Assembly (NCBI GenBank): GCA_964019695.1
Contig: OZ026526.1
Span: forward strand, 15,026,754 to 15,090,753
DNA length: 64,000 nucleotides
Origin: Loripinus fragilis
Taxonomy: Eukaryota > Mollusca > Bivalvia > Lucinida > Lucinidae
Reading direction: 5' to 3'
Shown: piece by piece, positions 34,930-45,473 of the stretch
How the letters are laid out: every line of letters begins with the position of its first letter
Numbering within the stretch: the stretch's first letter is position 1
Position numbers and translations under genes: made by a program
The notes under the pieces: generated by a model
The model's database searches: none
What the model was told of the DNA's origin: nothing
What the model saw: only the letters and a program-made list of their open reading frames with translations

Positions 34930-35377
34930 CCCCCGTTCCACTGGACGTCGATTCCGCTACGCTCATGGCGATCTAGAATTCTCTAAAATTATTCCAAATC
35001 GCCGCGAAAGCGTAGACAGCCACACGATTTGGGGACTTGACGCTTCCAGTACACTTTCCGCTACGCTTCTACTACGCTTCCGTTACGCTGCTGCTACGAA
35101 TCCACTACGAAAATGAAGATCTGGCTACGCTTAGTCTTAGCTGATGTCGATTTAGCTGCGACCTTGCTACGACCTTGGTGATGGAGCTACACTTTCGTTG
35201 CGCTTTTGTATCCTTTCTACATAGAATCTGAAATTCTGATACGCTTCTACTACGACCTGGGGGCTTCTACTGCGCTTCTACTTCGCTCTTGCCGTTTCTG
35301 CTACGATTCGTGTCATTTTGACCAAAATTTCGAATCGTAACGGAATCGCCGTCCAGTGGAATGGGGGGGGGGGGGGG
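34930..35377. mobile_element. CTACG-rich MITE, copy 2
   Basis: Same termini (CCCCGTTCCACTGGACG; GTCCAGTGGAATGGGG, ending in a poly-G run to 35377) and the same CTACGCTTCTACTACG-type interior. It differs from copy 1 by small indels. The two copies are separated by 79 bp. Confidence 0.75.
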
Positions 35378-35661
35378 TTAAGGGTCAACGCCATTTTTCT
35401 CTTCATCGCACATCAATGTACATGAGCATTTCCAACACTCGTGCAAGCATATGGTATTATGCACTTTTATATTATTGCATTCGGTGTATTTTGTAATAAA
35501 AAGATTCTCACTGCATAAAATGCGCTAATCCTTTACCCATGCAAATCTTGCTGACAAATCGGCCATTTTAGTAGAAAAGTAGATATAAAGCGTCTGAATA
35601 ACACTTGCTATTGTTGCAAAATCCCCAGTTGTGGCTCTCACAAGACTAAAGGATGCCGAGT

Positions 35662-36104
35662 CATAGAGGGGCATTTATAACAGAAATGCTGTTTATTTCG
35701 TATAACTTACATTGACGGAATAAAATGCATTTTGATATTCAACATTGTAATAAAAAATGTGGAATCATTTCTTTATAGAGATGCAACCAGATTTTTGGCA
35801 AAGACTGAATAATTGCTTTCTCAAGAAATGTGGATGCATTTCTATCTAGAGGTTTACCCATTTTTTTGCCCAGACTGAATAATTGTTTTCTTAAGAAATG
35901 TGGAATCATTTCTATATAGGTATGTAACCAGAGTTTTGGCCCAGACTGAATAATTGTTTTCTCAAGAAATGTGGATAAATCTCTATATAGAAATGATTCC
36001 ACATTTCTTAAGAAAACAATGGTTTCATATGTAATGTGTTTTATTCCGTCAATGTAACTAATACGGATTAAACAGCATTTCTGTTATAGATGTCTCTCTA
36101 TGGA
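35662..36104. mobile_element. Foldback element with three internal tandem units
   Basis: 35677-35727 (TAACAGAAATGCTGTTTA; TTACATTGACGGAATAAAA) is complementary to 36039-36089. Between them an approximately 85-90 bp unit (AAGAAATGTGGA, CATTTCTATATAG, GACTGAATAATTG) repeats about three times and then partly inverts (35995-36025). Confidence 0.75.
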
Positions 36105-36176
36105 TACATCTTCAAGAAAGTGAGTTTTCAGCCGATGACAAAATGTTGATACATCCCTATACATTCCTTAACGAAG

Positions 36177-36254
36177 CAATTATTCAGTCTCATCGATACA
36201 GTTGACACGCTCCTTTATCGCGTCAACTGTATTGGACAGGCTGAATAATTGTCA
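36177..36254. repeat. 78-bp hairpin
   Basis: CAATTATTCAG and ATACAGTTGAC are mirrored by GTCAACTGTAT and CTGAATAATTG around a 15-nt loop. The outer arm is the same AATAATTG motif as in the neighbouring tandem units. Confidence 0.8.
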
Positions 36255-36719
36255 TGATCCATGTTTGAAAGACGCTTGCATTTTCATTGAGAAATTGAAA
36301 TGGCCGACATCGACCGTTAAAAAAAACACTGACGCTTGCCCAATTTAACTGATCATTACAAACGATATTTGGGCTCGGGCGTATTGATTGTAGTATAACA
36401 ATGGAGATGAGATACAGTAGTATATTATTCGACCACACAAGTGTGGATACATTCTCTTATATGGCAGGATTCCAAATTGGATCCACTATACTAAAGTATT
36501 TCCGTTATATGTGTATTAAACATTAGAAAAAGTTGTAAACTCGCCAGGATATAGATTCAAAAGAAGCACGTAAAATGTCAACTGTTCTAGCAAAAATCAG
36601 CATTAAGAGGACACTCTACTCAGTATCAACACTGTCGCCAATGATACTCATTTGCTAAGTACCGAAATCAAATGGACCTGCTCCTTTTATATATTTTTCG
36701 TTACTACAATTAATCTATA

Positions 36720-37635
36720 AATACTCCTCAAAATAATTAAAGGACCAAGATTTTCGAACGCGAGTACAATTAGCCCAAACATGTAAATTCTGTAAAACTT
36801 GTCCCAAATCTTTCTACTCTTTATGCCCATTAATCAAGAATCATTGTTACTGATTTCCATGCCTAATTCTGCCATAATTGTGTCTCAAATGCACATACCC
36901 CCCAAAACACACATTCAAAATGCAGTGGGTGGGGTAACGACAATCTTCTGTGGTCATTCGAGTAGACTGAAAGTGACATTAAATCAAACTTTGTTTTAAA
37001 CAGTTCAGCTTACATGCAAAAGATTTCTTCAAACAATTCCCTTATACTGGGAAGCAAACAGTTTCATCTCTGACAATGGAGTTTTGACATTGTTTTGTTT
37101 TCTGAAAACAATGTGTACTTGGCCATCAAGAATCAGATTTTCAATGGTCTGTCTATGCCTTTGAGTGTTAGAAAGATGTCCCGACGAATTGTACAAAGAT
37201 TATTACAGACAAACGCCAAAACCAGTTGTCTGAACCCATAGTCTGGTCATTACTCCACAGCCAAAAGGGGCAATTTTCTCCCACAGAAAGAGGTGGGTGG
37301 TATCGGCGGGATTAAAACAACATAAAATCATGCGAAAACAGAGACTTCAGCATCAGAACGCATTATTCATTCATTGTATGCAGTTCTGTGGTCCATGGAT
37401 CACACACAAAAAATGACATTCCAATACATATAGGTCAAGTTTTAAAATGACACGAAATTCATGTTAGTAACATTTTCTAGCATTTTCTTTTTGCTGTTTC
37501 ACTTGGCAATAGGGCATCAAAGATGCCAAAAAAATTTAGACTAGATCGCAAAATTAGTTTTCATAATACGTTCTACACATTACATCAATGTTATAATTGA
37601 TGTATTGGTCCTTCAATTATTTTGAGGAGTATATT
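36720..37635. mobile_element. 916-bp TACTCCTC-family transposon, non-autonomous
   Basis: ATACTCCTCAAAATAATT at 36720 and its complement ending near 37635 form TIRs of about 27 bp that include GAAGGACCAA, with TA at the borders. The left 700 bp match the truncated copy at 30515. TIR style and TA borders fit Tc1/mariner. No transposase frame. Confidence 0.8.
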
Positions 37636-39486
37636 TTGATTGTTTTGCAAGCAATTAATTGGACGTATTTTTGTATCAATCATTATGTTCACATTTGATT
37701 GGCTAAATATCATAATGATATTATCTGAAACAAATTTCAACTGCAAGACTAAATCTAATTGAAAGAATAATGCAAAAGAAATTATCCAATAATTTTGGGT
37801 TCATTAATTTATCAATGTCTACAATAAACATGTTATACTAACAATGCCAGGGAGCTTTTCTGGTTAATAAACCTATTCTTTCAAATGTATGACTATAATA
37901 AACCATTAGAACAAATGCTGTTCTGTTTCAATGCTTTACAAAAGTTTAGAACCAGACAGAATAGATGGAAAGTGTAATATTCTCCTTAAAATTCTCTAAT
38001 GCATTTATCAACATAAATGGTATTACCTCACCAAACTAGACATCCTTCAGATATAAAGCGATTAAAACCATAGGAATAGGCTTGGCGTATGTCATATGTG
38101 GGGTTTATTTTTTCAAAGGAAAATGAAAAAGGCCTCGTTTTCGACCTTCGTCTGAAATAACTTACAATTGTAACGAATTCTGAGTAAGTTTATGTCTTTG
38201 AATGCTATTAATATAGTTGTTGTAAACAATCAATGGCTTACACAATGTGTGATAAATCTTACTAATTTAAAGCTACTTTATGCTTAATATTATTGTGCCA
38301 TCTAAATTGAGGTGTAGACAGTGAAGAAAAGAGTCTTTTTTAATATCATTTCATATATAAAAGAAGAAACTACACGAGTATCAGTGATATAAAAGATATT
38401 ATTTAAGCATTAAAGACGCCTCAAATAGTCATAAAATTAGCAGCTTCTAAAAATGCTGTTTATATATTTGATAAAATACACCTACTTGAAATTACGTATA
38501 TGATTTAGGCTAGAATTTCCTCCCATGATCAGCAATGCTTTTTTGGTATCAGTTAATGGCAATTAACGGCAGTTGGCAGTAAATAAACCATTAGCAGTGT
38601 TAACTCATAAAGTGTTGTTTTGCTTTAACATAATGTACTTTTAATAAGGCAAGGTACATAGCAGTAATAACAGGTCCTTCAATCTGATAAAAATCATACT
38701 GCTAGTCATTTGAATACAACTAAAATATTATATTCACTCCTTAGAATAAGGAACAATTTGATAGACTTTCCTTTATTTCTGTGTAACGAAGTAAATTTTC
38801 TATTGCAAGGTAACGCACTAACCGCTGTAGAGTAAACATTTATTATTCTGTGGATTAGCATTCTGGTTTTAGAAAATTATAGTCTACAAAACTTCCCTTT
38901 GGAGTTCTTTTGGCAGCACACTGTCTAATGATAGCACTGCATTAAGTAGTAATACATTTGAATTAAGTAACATATATAACTGTAATATCATAGGGGCATA
39001 TTGTTTAAACGCATACAGGTTGTTTGCTGCTTTTAGATAAATGTTTAAGGCAACCAGCATGTCGATAAATAAGAATTAGGTATAACTTCGTATTTGCACT
39101 ATAGGGTTTAAATTTACAATAGGGTATTGACATCATTTTAAAGTTAATGTAACCTCTTTAAAATTCTGAGTCAGTGTCTATGCTCCAAATACAATATGTC
39201 GCCAGTAATATTACCACAACTGATCAATTAGTACATGATTATGCCAGCTGGAATCCCGGCTGGAATTCATAGTACTCAATTAGTAAGCCCTAAATAAGCC
39301 TAAAATGGGTATATCACGTTGTGACGTCACCATGACGTTAAAACAGCTAGAAAAAATTGGAAACCTCTTTTTTCCTAAACAAGATACATTTTTCTACAAG
39401 AAAATGTATGTTTGATACGTTTACCCCAAAATCCACACGAGATTACACAGCGGCCTACACTGTACGTTCCACGCAATATAATTGAT
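37636..39486. other. AT-rich stretch upstream of the ZP gene
   Basis: No gene or identifiable repeat. It may hold the promoter and 5'UTR exon(s) of the ZP gene, but I cannot point to a specific site. Confidence 0.4.
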
Positions 39487-39629
39487 CGTTTGTTTGTTTG
39501 CTTTGGTTCTTTACGTCCCATCAACAATTATTCAGTTATAAAGGGACGGGCCTTCCTGGGTTGAACCAGTACTAAGCTAGGATTAATGTGTCTTGCTCAA
39601 GGACACAACGCAGTGACGCCGGTGAGGCT
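39487..39629 (-). mobile_element. tRNA-derived SINE, head-truncated, minus strand
   Basis: Complement of the SINE body and tail (TTTACGTCCCATCAACAATT; TTGAACCAGTACTAAGCTAG; CTTGCTCAAGGACACAACGC). The A/B-box head is missing after GGTGAGGCTG. It ends 143 bp before the first ZP exon. Confidence 0.88.
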
Positions 39630-39773
39630 GGGAAAAAGACCCCTTATCTTTTTTAGACACATACTCCAATCAGAACTGCGCGACCAATTCCGATCAGATC
39701 TGTCCGATTTAGATTTGGTTAGCCGGGGTGTTTGGAATGATTTACTTTTTGATGATTGTTTCTCTTTAACAGA

Positions 39774-39849
39774 ATGCCGAGATGGACTGTGTTGGTTGTC
39801 TTGCTCATAGCGTCAGTTATGGAGATCTACAGTGAAGTAATAAACTATT
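39774..39849 (+). CDS. ZP-domain protein, exon 1 (signal peptide)
   Basis: The ATG at 39774 opens 25 codons plus one base, then a strong donor GTAAGTAAG. The peptide is MPRWTVLVVLLIASVMEIYS followed by EVINY: a basic Arg, a hydrophobic core and small residues, a typical secretory signal. A pyrimidine tract and AG end directly before the exon (TTTCTCTTTAACAG, to 39772), so an upstream 5'UTR exon is likely. The leftover base T joins CT of exon 2 to give Ser and keeps the frame. Start choice: this is the first Met after the acceptor and gives the whole signal peptide. A GCGGATCT-family MITE begins about 16 nt after the donor. The link to exon 2 across a 7.0-kb intron is inferred from phase and protein logic. 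Confidence 0.7.
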
Positions 39850-39865
39850 GTAAGTAAGCCCTTAT

Positions 39866-40080
39866 CATGCACGGATCTAGAGAGGGGGGCATGGGGTCCG
39901 GACCCACCCTGAAAAATCACGAAAATACAGGGTTTCTTAGCAATTATACTAGTCCGGATCCCCTAAAAAATCACAAAGCTACCAAGCCAGCCCGTTTAGT
40001 GGTATCCTCCTCCCATCATCAACTAAAGAAACGTTGTCAAGGGTGGACCCCTCTGACAAAACTGTCTGGATCTGTTTTGG
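39866..40080. mobile_element. GCGGATCT-family MITE just after ZP exon 1
   Basis: Starts CATGCACGGATCTAGAGAGG, followed by GGGGTCCGGACCC and the blocks GGTTTCTTAGCAATTATACT, GGATCCCCT and CATCAACTAAAG, ending near TGGATCTG. Parts of the inner palindrome are deleted. Confidence 0.65.
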
Positions 40081-41570
40081 GAAGGCTCAAATCAGTATAC
40101 TCAGCTACAGAGAATAGCTAGACTATTGAAACATTCGTGTTGCAATGTATTTTGTGGCTGTCTGTGTTCTGTGTCTCTTCCTCGCGGTGCCGTGGGTTGA
40201 TCTGGAGTCTGTGATCGTGTTTTTTTCTGGTCATACTCCCCTTCTACTATTCTTTCCAGCTAACAAAGATAAAGACACTGATCAGACTGCACGGTTGCGT
40301 AGGCAGTTCAGTGCCTTTGTTTTTTCGCGTGTAACTAAGTCTGGTTTTCTCGCGGCCCATATTGTTTATATCACCCATTTATAAATATATAATAATATTT
40401 TGTATAAGCCATTTGTATTTGGGAAACCCCTAAAAGATTACTTTTGCAAACAGTGAAGAGCCAGATGAAATGCTGCTTTTAATCGGGATCTAACCAGTTT
40501 GTAAGGGTAAAACTATCTTCAGAAAATCATACAATATTTTTTGAAAATAACAACCTGAAACCCTAGATATGTATATACAATGGATTATCCCAAGTTTATT
40601 GTATCGAACAAGAAGGAAGAATCCATTAGTATATAAAGGGTTCTTTTTCACCTAGTCACACGATGAGTCTTAATTAAATGTGCATGATAAGCCAAGAATA
40701 TGTCGCAGTCTAGGCGGTTTGTCAAAGATGATTTTCTTTTGTGAGTTGTAAATGTGATTCTCATGCTGGTTTGGTTTTATTTTAACTTCCCACATTTTAC
40801 AATTAAAACATTCTTCATTATTGTCATAGCGTACTGAATAAAACAACTATTTTTTAAGCAAAATTCACAGGCGAAGAGCTGGCAGAATAAGCTCAGCCTA
40901 TACGAAAATTTTACCAACCTTTACTCCAAAAATAAATGACAAAACATCCAAAAGGTTTGCCGTTGGGACCTGGAGGGCCAAGAGCTACAACTCATGAGTA
41001 CGTAGAAAACTCTGATCAGGCTGCGGAGTGCTAGGCAAATACTGGACTGCGTGTATCAGTAGTTACTCGCTCATATGAATTTAATGATGAACACCCCTGA
41101 GGGCTCTCCGGTGGTTTTTGAAAAGGGGAGAATGACGTTTTATTCTATTTTGGGGATCAAGCCAACAATGAACCAGGTATCCCCCGCAAGGGCCCTCGTA
41201 ACTGATATTGTTACGCCACACGCATGTAACTCTTCTCCATAGGAATTATCTGTTCCCTTTGATCCCATTATATGAATAACGTTGATGATGAGCTCCTAAA
41301 ATCATCAACTCGTATTCTCCCCATAGTATATGTATTTAGATAAGTATCCTTGTTTCACATAGAGCAATACCCTTGTTCCCATGGTCTCTTCCACTCCCTA
41401 ATCATTTTTGACCATGATCAATGAAAACGGACATAATGACCTATATGTATAATTACCAAATACAGCAGTCTCTCAACATACATATAGCAATAATGATACA
41501 TGTACATCTTACATACACGTGTGTGTTTATCTGCCACATGTCTACATGAGTGGATCCAAGAATTTTCGCC
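40081..41570. other. ZP intron 1, unassigned sequence
   Basis: No recognised gene or repeat. Open frames here (for example 40145-40384) have no matching domain. Confidence 0.4.
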
Positions 41571-41573
41571 AGG

Positions 41574-41611
41574 GTGTGTGTGTGTATGTGTGTGTGTGTG
41601 TGTGTGTGTGG
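41574..41611. repeat. (TG)n microsatellite
   Basis: A TG run with one TA interruption, followed by a G tract and TCC. Nearby GGATCC and GGTCC suggest a GCGGATCT-family MITE remnant. Confidence 0.95.
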
Positions 41612-41918
41612 GGGGGGTCCAACTGGTAGGAAAGAACTCTGAAAACGGTCCTTTTGGTCCTCGTTTTATTTTACAGAGGGGCCCAGTGGTTATTTGAAAA
41701 ATGGCAGTCACTGATTAAAAAATGCATTGGGAAAAGGGAAAGGAACATTTTTTTTTATTAATCAGTTCAACCTTTGTTATGACGCTCAAAAGAACGTCTC
41801 AATCTTTTGAAGCCCATAATAACTTGTTTTGCACATGACACTGTTGGATATTTGGTATGAATAGCAAAAATAACATTTCGAACACGGAAATATGTATTCA
41901 TACGAAAGAAACATCACA

Positions 41919-42328
41919 CTGGTAAATGTATACGTCGATTTGGTGGTATTTACGCGTATTGCCGGTACCTTGAAGACCGGAAGTGGTAGATATTGGCGTT
42001 AATACTATGTAGAAAATCATGCCGTATGCCTAAAGGACTATAGAATAAGATCATTTTTGAGTATTCAGTATGTGCATGGCGATTTATGTAAGCATTTAGG
42101 AATAGATTCGAGTACCGATCATCCAGATCAGTACTCGAATCTTTTCCTAAATGCTTACATAAATAGCCATCTGCATGCCAAATACTGAAAAAATGATCTA
42201 ATTCTATAGTCCTTTAAGCATATGGCATGATTTTCTACATACTATTAACACCAATATCTACCACTTCCGGTCTTCAAGGTACCGGCAATACGCGTAAATA
42301 CCACCAAATCGACGTATACATTTACCAG
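41919..42328. mobile_element. 410-bp giant palindrome (foldback element)
   Basis: CTGGTAAATGTATACGTCGA at 41919 is matched by its complement ending at 42328. Pairing continues inward with few mismatches for about 200 bp per arm (TTGCCGGTACCTTGAAGACC; ATTCGAGTACTGATC) to a loop near 42120. CGAAAGAAACAT occurs outside both ends (41903-41914 and 42414-42425), not adjacent on the right, so it may or may not be a target duplication. Non-coding, in ZP intron 1. Confidence 0.9.
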
Positions 42329-42739
42329 CGTGAACATGTACTTTAACATGCAACTGTACAGAAAATTACATTTGAGCATACGGTAAAGTTTCTGCCCTAT
42401 AGAAACGTTTGTCGCGAAAGAAACATTTTTTTTGCTGGTAAGCACAACCAAGTTTGTTAAGCGCAAAAGAGTTTGTTGTGGGTCGAGATGTCTAGTTATT
42501 ATTACCGCTAGAAAGTGCAATTTCGCTTTAGCTATACCTTACCTAATTTGCATAAATTAAAATATAAAACAATGCCTTCAAATCCGAAAATATTACGGTA
42601 AAATACACATTCTATTTGTTTTGCTAAAACAGCGCACCGTATTTATTAACTATTATGCAATGAATTTAATTCATTAGCACCCATTTTTGTCGTTACATAA
42701 TACACAACTAATTTAACTTAAAAAATAGACAAAACGGTT

Positions 42740-42900
42740 ATCTTAATGACAAATGGTAGCTAAATGAAGGTCGAAATTATTGCAGAATGTTCATTTGAGC
42801 ATTCTGCAATACTTTTGACCTTCACAAAGCGATAATCAGTATTTAAAACCAATTTTGTTTTTTTTGAGAGTGACCGTTTCACACAGGTTTTACTGTATGT
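42740..42900. mobile_element. Hairpin MITE (ATTGCAGAATG family), copy 1
   Basis: GAAGGTC.AAATTATTGCAGAATG pairs with CATTCTGCAATACTTTTGACCTTC around a 10-nt loop (42766-42825). The flanks CAAATGGTAGCTAA and TGACCGTTTCACACAGGTTTTACTG recur at 52513-52715. Confidence 0.7.
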
Positions 42901-43180
42901 CTATCGGAAAGGATAATGAGGTCAATGGTATATTTTGATCCATTCAGAAATCGTTTGGGAAATCAAACAGTGCCCGTCCTTCGATTCTTACAGAGGGCGT
43001 AATCAGTCCAAAGAAAAGGAAATTAACAACGCCAAGCTCCTGTTATGAATAAAGTGGTACTCTGGCATTTTGGACTTGACTTGCGCTTCGCTTTAAATGT
43101 TCAAAGTGTCCATCTTTGAACAAAGTTAACTACAATAGCTTGGATGTTGTGGTCATTTGGCGAAGTCAGCACTAAGTCTC

Positions 43181-43428
43181 TTAACACTTAAAGCGCCAAT
43201 CGCACCAAAGTCGTCTGCTTTCCTCGTCTGCTTAAATGTTTAAGAAGCCTCTATGGCAAACAGTATGGGCCCAGATCAGACTGCTCCTATAGGAGCAGTC
43301 TGTTCTGGGTCCACGCTGTTTGCTTCTATACTTTATTCGTCAGTAATGTTAGGCAATTATTTGCAGCAGACGACTTCATCAGACGACATTTTCAGATGCA
43401 TTTTTTTTCTTGGCGCTTTAAGGGTCAA
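43181..43428. mobile_element. TTAA-flanked 248-bp MITE, copy 1 (piggyBac-like ends)
   Basis: Left end TTAACACTTAAAGCGCCAA, right end TTGGCGCTTTAAGGG then TCAA. The interior carries the GCAAAC...GATCAGACTGCTCC/GGAGCAGTC...GTTTGC hairpin (43256-43323) and AGACGACTTCATCAGACGAC. The copy at 62191-62437 is about 90% alike. Ends of the form TTAA plus CCCTT fit a piggyBac-type source. Confidence 0.8.
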
Positions 43429-43504
43429 CTTGGATCGCGAACACATTTTGATACAATTTATAATAAAAAAAGTTATCCCCGAAAATCAATATGAAAATCA
43501 TAAA

Positions 43505-43575
43505 AAAGGTTTAGTACTGAAGACAGGAAATTGTCGCGACACGACTGAAAAAATATTGACTGGGACGTAAAGCAC
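43505..43575 (+). mobile_element. SINE 3' fragment
   Basis: TTTAGTACTG, GACAGGAA, CGACACGACTGAAA and TGACTGGGACGTAAAG correspond to the 3' body of the tRNA-SINE. The head is missing. Confidence 0.6.
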
Positions 43576-43579
43576 AAAA

Positions 43580-43830
43580 TAACTCCACGTTGCTGTAGAT
43601 ATTAATTAACCCTTATCCCACCAATAGTATTGTCTACTGCATATATTCAAGTGAACTTCATACTAGATCTTATTATGGGAGCAAGTAATTTGAACCCTGA
43701 TTAGACTGCTTGGGAGCAGTATAATTTCAGTCAATATGGAGCAGTCTGATATCAGTCCACATTGCTTGCAATATAGGCTGGGCTAATAAAATTAGCAGAC
43801 AAGTAAAGCAGACGACAAATGTCTTGACTG
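43580..43830. other. Diverged relative of the TTAA MITE
   Basis: TTAACCCTTATCCCACCAA near 43607, GCAGTCTGAT..CAGTCCACATTGCTTGC and CAGACGACAAATGTC recall the TTAA MITE and its hairpin with much decay. Confidence 0.45.
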
Positions 43831-43931
43831 GCGCGAAGTACTGGTGTCAATCAGTGTACTCTATTGTTTCCATCCAATTGTCTCAAATTGCAATGAACAC
43901 GCAACAGAAGGTCTTTTATTGCAAGTAAGAT

Positions 43932-44102
43932 AAATATGAATATAGGGATCACACATGTTTTTTCATGCATTAACATTTGCCGGGTCCCGAGGATGCTGTT
44001 TGAACACGAGGCCGATAGGCCGAGTGTTCAACATCATCCGAGAGACCCGGCAAGTGTTAATGCAATGAAACAAACATGTGTGATCGTTATTCTTGCATAT
44101 TT
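43932..44102. mobile_element. Foldback element of about 170 bp
   Basis: GATCACACATGTTT, CATGCATTAACA, TTGCCGGGTC and TTGAACAC are mirrored in order by GTGTTCAAC, GACCCGGCAAG, TGTTAATGCAATG and AAACATGTGTGATC around GAGGCCGATAGGCC. Confidence 0.8.
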
Positions 44103-44499
44103 TACCTTATTCCGGCTCAATTCGCGCTCAAAACGCTGCTAAAACATAAATTGTCCATTTTCTTACACTGGATTTCTCTAAACAAAATGGCATCGGCTGT
44201 GTTCTTTCGAACGTCATTACGTCAAAACCGTACGCAACGTTTTCGCGAACAAAAACATTGGCGAAATGATCAGTCTGGTCCGCAATGCGTTCCATATAAA
44301 TAATGCAGGGCTCATTTTAAGTATTTTCAGGTTCAGACCCATGTTCAAACAGCACGTGAATCTCCTGATTTGAACATGGATTTTCGTTCATTTGACAATG
44401 GGTGCAAACAGCTATACGAATAGATATCTATGCAAGAATTTTGATTTATTTCGCATGATGACGAATGTGACATGTGTTGAAATTATCATTATACCATTT

Positions 44500-45138
44500 A
44501 GCCCCTCTGCTCTCAGGTGGTACGATTCATACCTAGATGGCCGTCATCAGGCTATACTGAGTGAGACAGGTTTGACAGAATCTGCAAGTATACGGCATGG
44601 TGTACCTAAGGGATCTATATTAGGCCCTGCACTTTTATTATTTTCGTAAATGATTTACCTCTTAATTTCAATTTCTGTTTATCAGACTTTTATACTGATG
44701 ATGAGAATGTGCATACACATGATAAGACATTGAAACCGTTGAAATCAAGTTACAATAAGACCTTAAAAATGCAAAACATTGGAGTATAGAAAAACTTCCA
44801 CTCAATTCTGACAAAACCACATGTATGACTATAGGTACTAAAAAGAATTAATGACAGTCGTAAACTGAATTTACAGGTAGATGAAGTCTACATACAAAAG
44901 ATGTCCACACAGAAACTACTTGTTATCTCGACCATCTCGACAGCCCACATAGACAACTTATGTACAGCTAAATCCTCTAAAATATCACTTGACACATTAA
45001 GCTGAATACGTACCAACCTGTGCTCAGACACGATTTTATCAGGGATATATTCTTCCTTTGATAGACTATGGCTCCATCACATGGGGTACAACATAGGTCG
45101 TGATCAAGTGGCCAAACTGAGATACATGGGCTAAATTT
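44500..45138 (+). pseudogene. Non-LTR retrotransposon reverse transcriptase fragment
   Basis: Starting at 44500 the frame reads SPSALRWYDSYLDG and then SASIRHGVPKGSILGPAL, the conserved GVPQGSxLGP block of non-LTR reverse transcriptases. After a frameshift it continues FVNDLPLNF, LSDFYTDDENVH (the FADD-box position, here TDD), LNSDKTTCMTIGT, STAHIDNLCTAKSSKIS and ILPLIDYGSITWG. The order is that of RT palm, thumb and the region after it in CR1/Jockey/L2-like elements. Several frameshifts and stops make it non-functional. No endonuclease or RNA-binding part was found upstream. It lies in ZP intron 1, and a SINE lands 107 bp downstream. Confidence 0.88.
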
Positions 45139-45257
45139 CGAGTTTGTTGCACCCCCAGGAGGAAAAACTTGGTTATTTTTTTTCAGCCAGGGACATGTCT
45201 TGGAGCCTTAGAAACCCATGTCCTACACTACGTTTTCTGTGTTCAGTTCCCTGTAAA

Positions 45258-45460
45258 AAGGGAGCGCAGTGGCTCAGTGGTTTAGTGCTTGACTCGAGAC
45301 CGAGGGGCCGCAGGTTCGAGCCTCACCGGCGTCACTGCGTTGTGTCCTTGAGCAAGAACATTAATCCTAGCTTAGTACTGGTTCAACCCAGGAAGACCAG
45401 TCCCTTTATAACTGAAAGATTGTTGATGGGACGTAAAGAATCAAATCAAACAAACAAACA
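45258..45460 (+). mobile_element. Full-length tRNA-derived SINE
   Basis: A 203-bp copy with A- and B-boxes and CAAA tail, flanked by the perfect 13-bp duplication AGTTCCCTGTAAA (45245-45257, 45461-45473). Confidence 0.95.
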
Positions 45461-45473
45461 AGTTCCCTGTAAA

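Larger units (their letters stand above)
34352..36498. mobile_element. 2.15-kb composite foldback bounded by about 68-bp inverted repeats
   Basis: 34352-34420 (TACTTAATATAGTGGACC; GGAATCCTGCCTTATAAGAG; AATGTATCC) is the near complement of 36432-36498. The interior consists entirely of further inverted-repeat units (34443-34850, 34930-35377, 35662-36104, 36177-36254). No transposase is seen. Confidence 0.75.

Noticed and set aside
41418..41711. Open frames across the (TG)n run with poly-Thr-His or Val-Cys tracts
   Set aside because: They are generated by the dinucleotide repeat on both strands and have no domain or splice context.
42245..42520. 91-codon minus-strand frame
   Set aside because: Nearly a third lies in the arm of the 410-bp palindrome, and the rest has no protein features.
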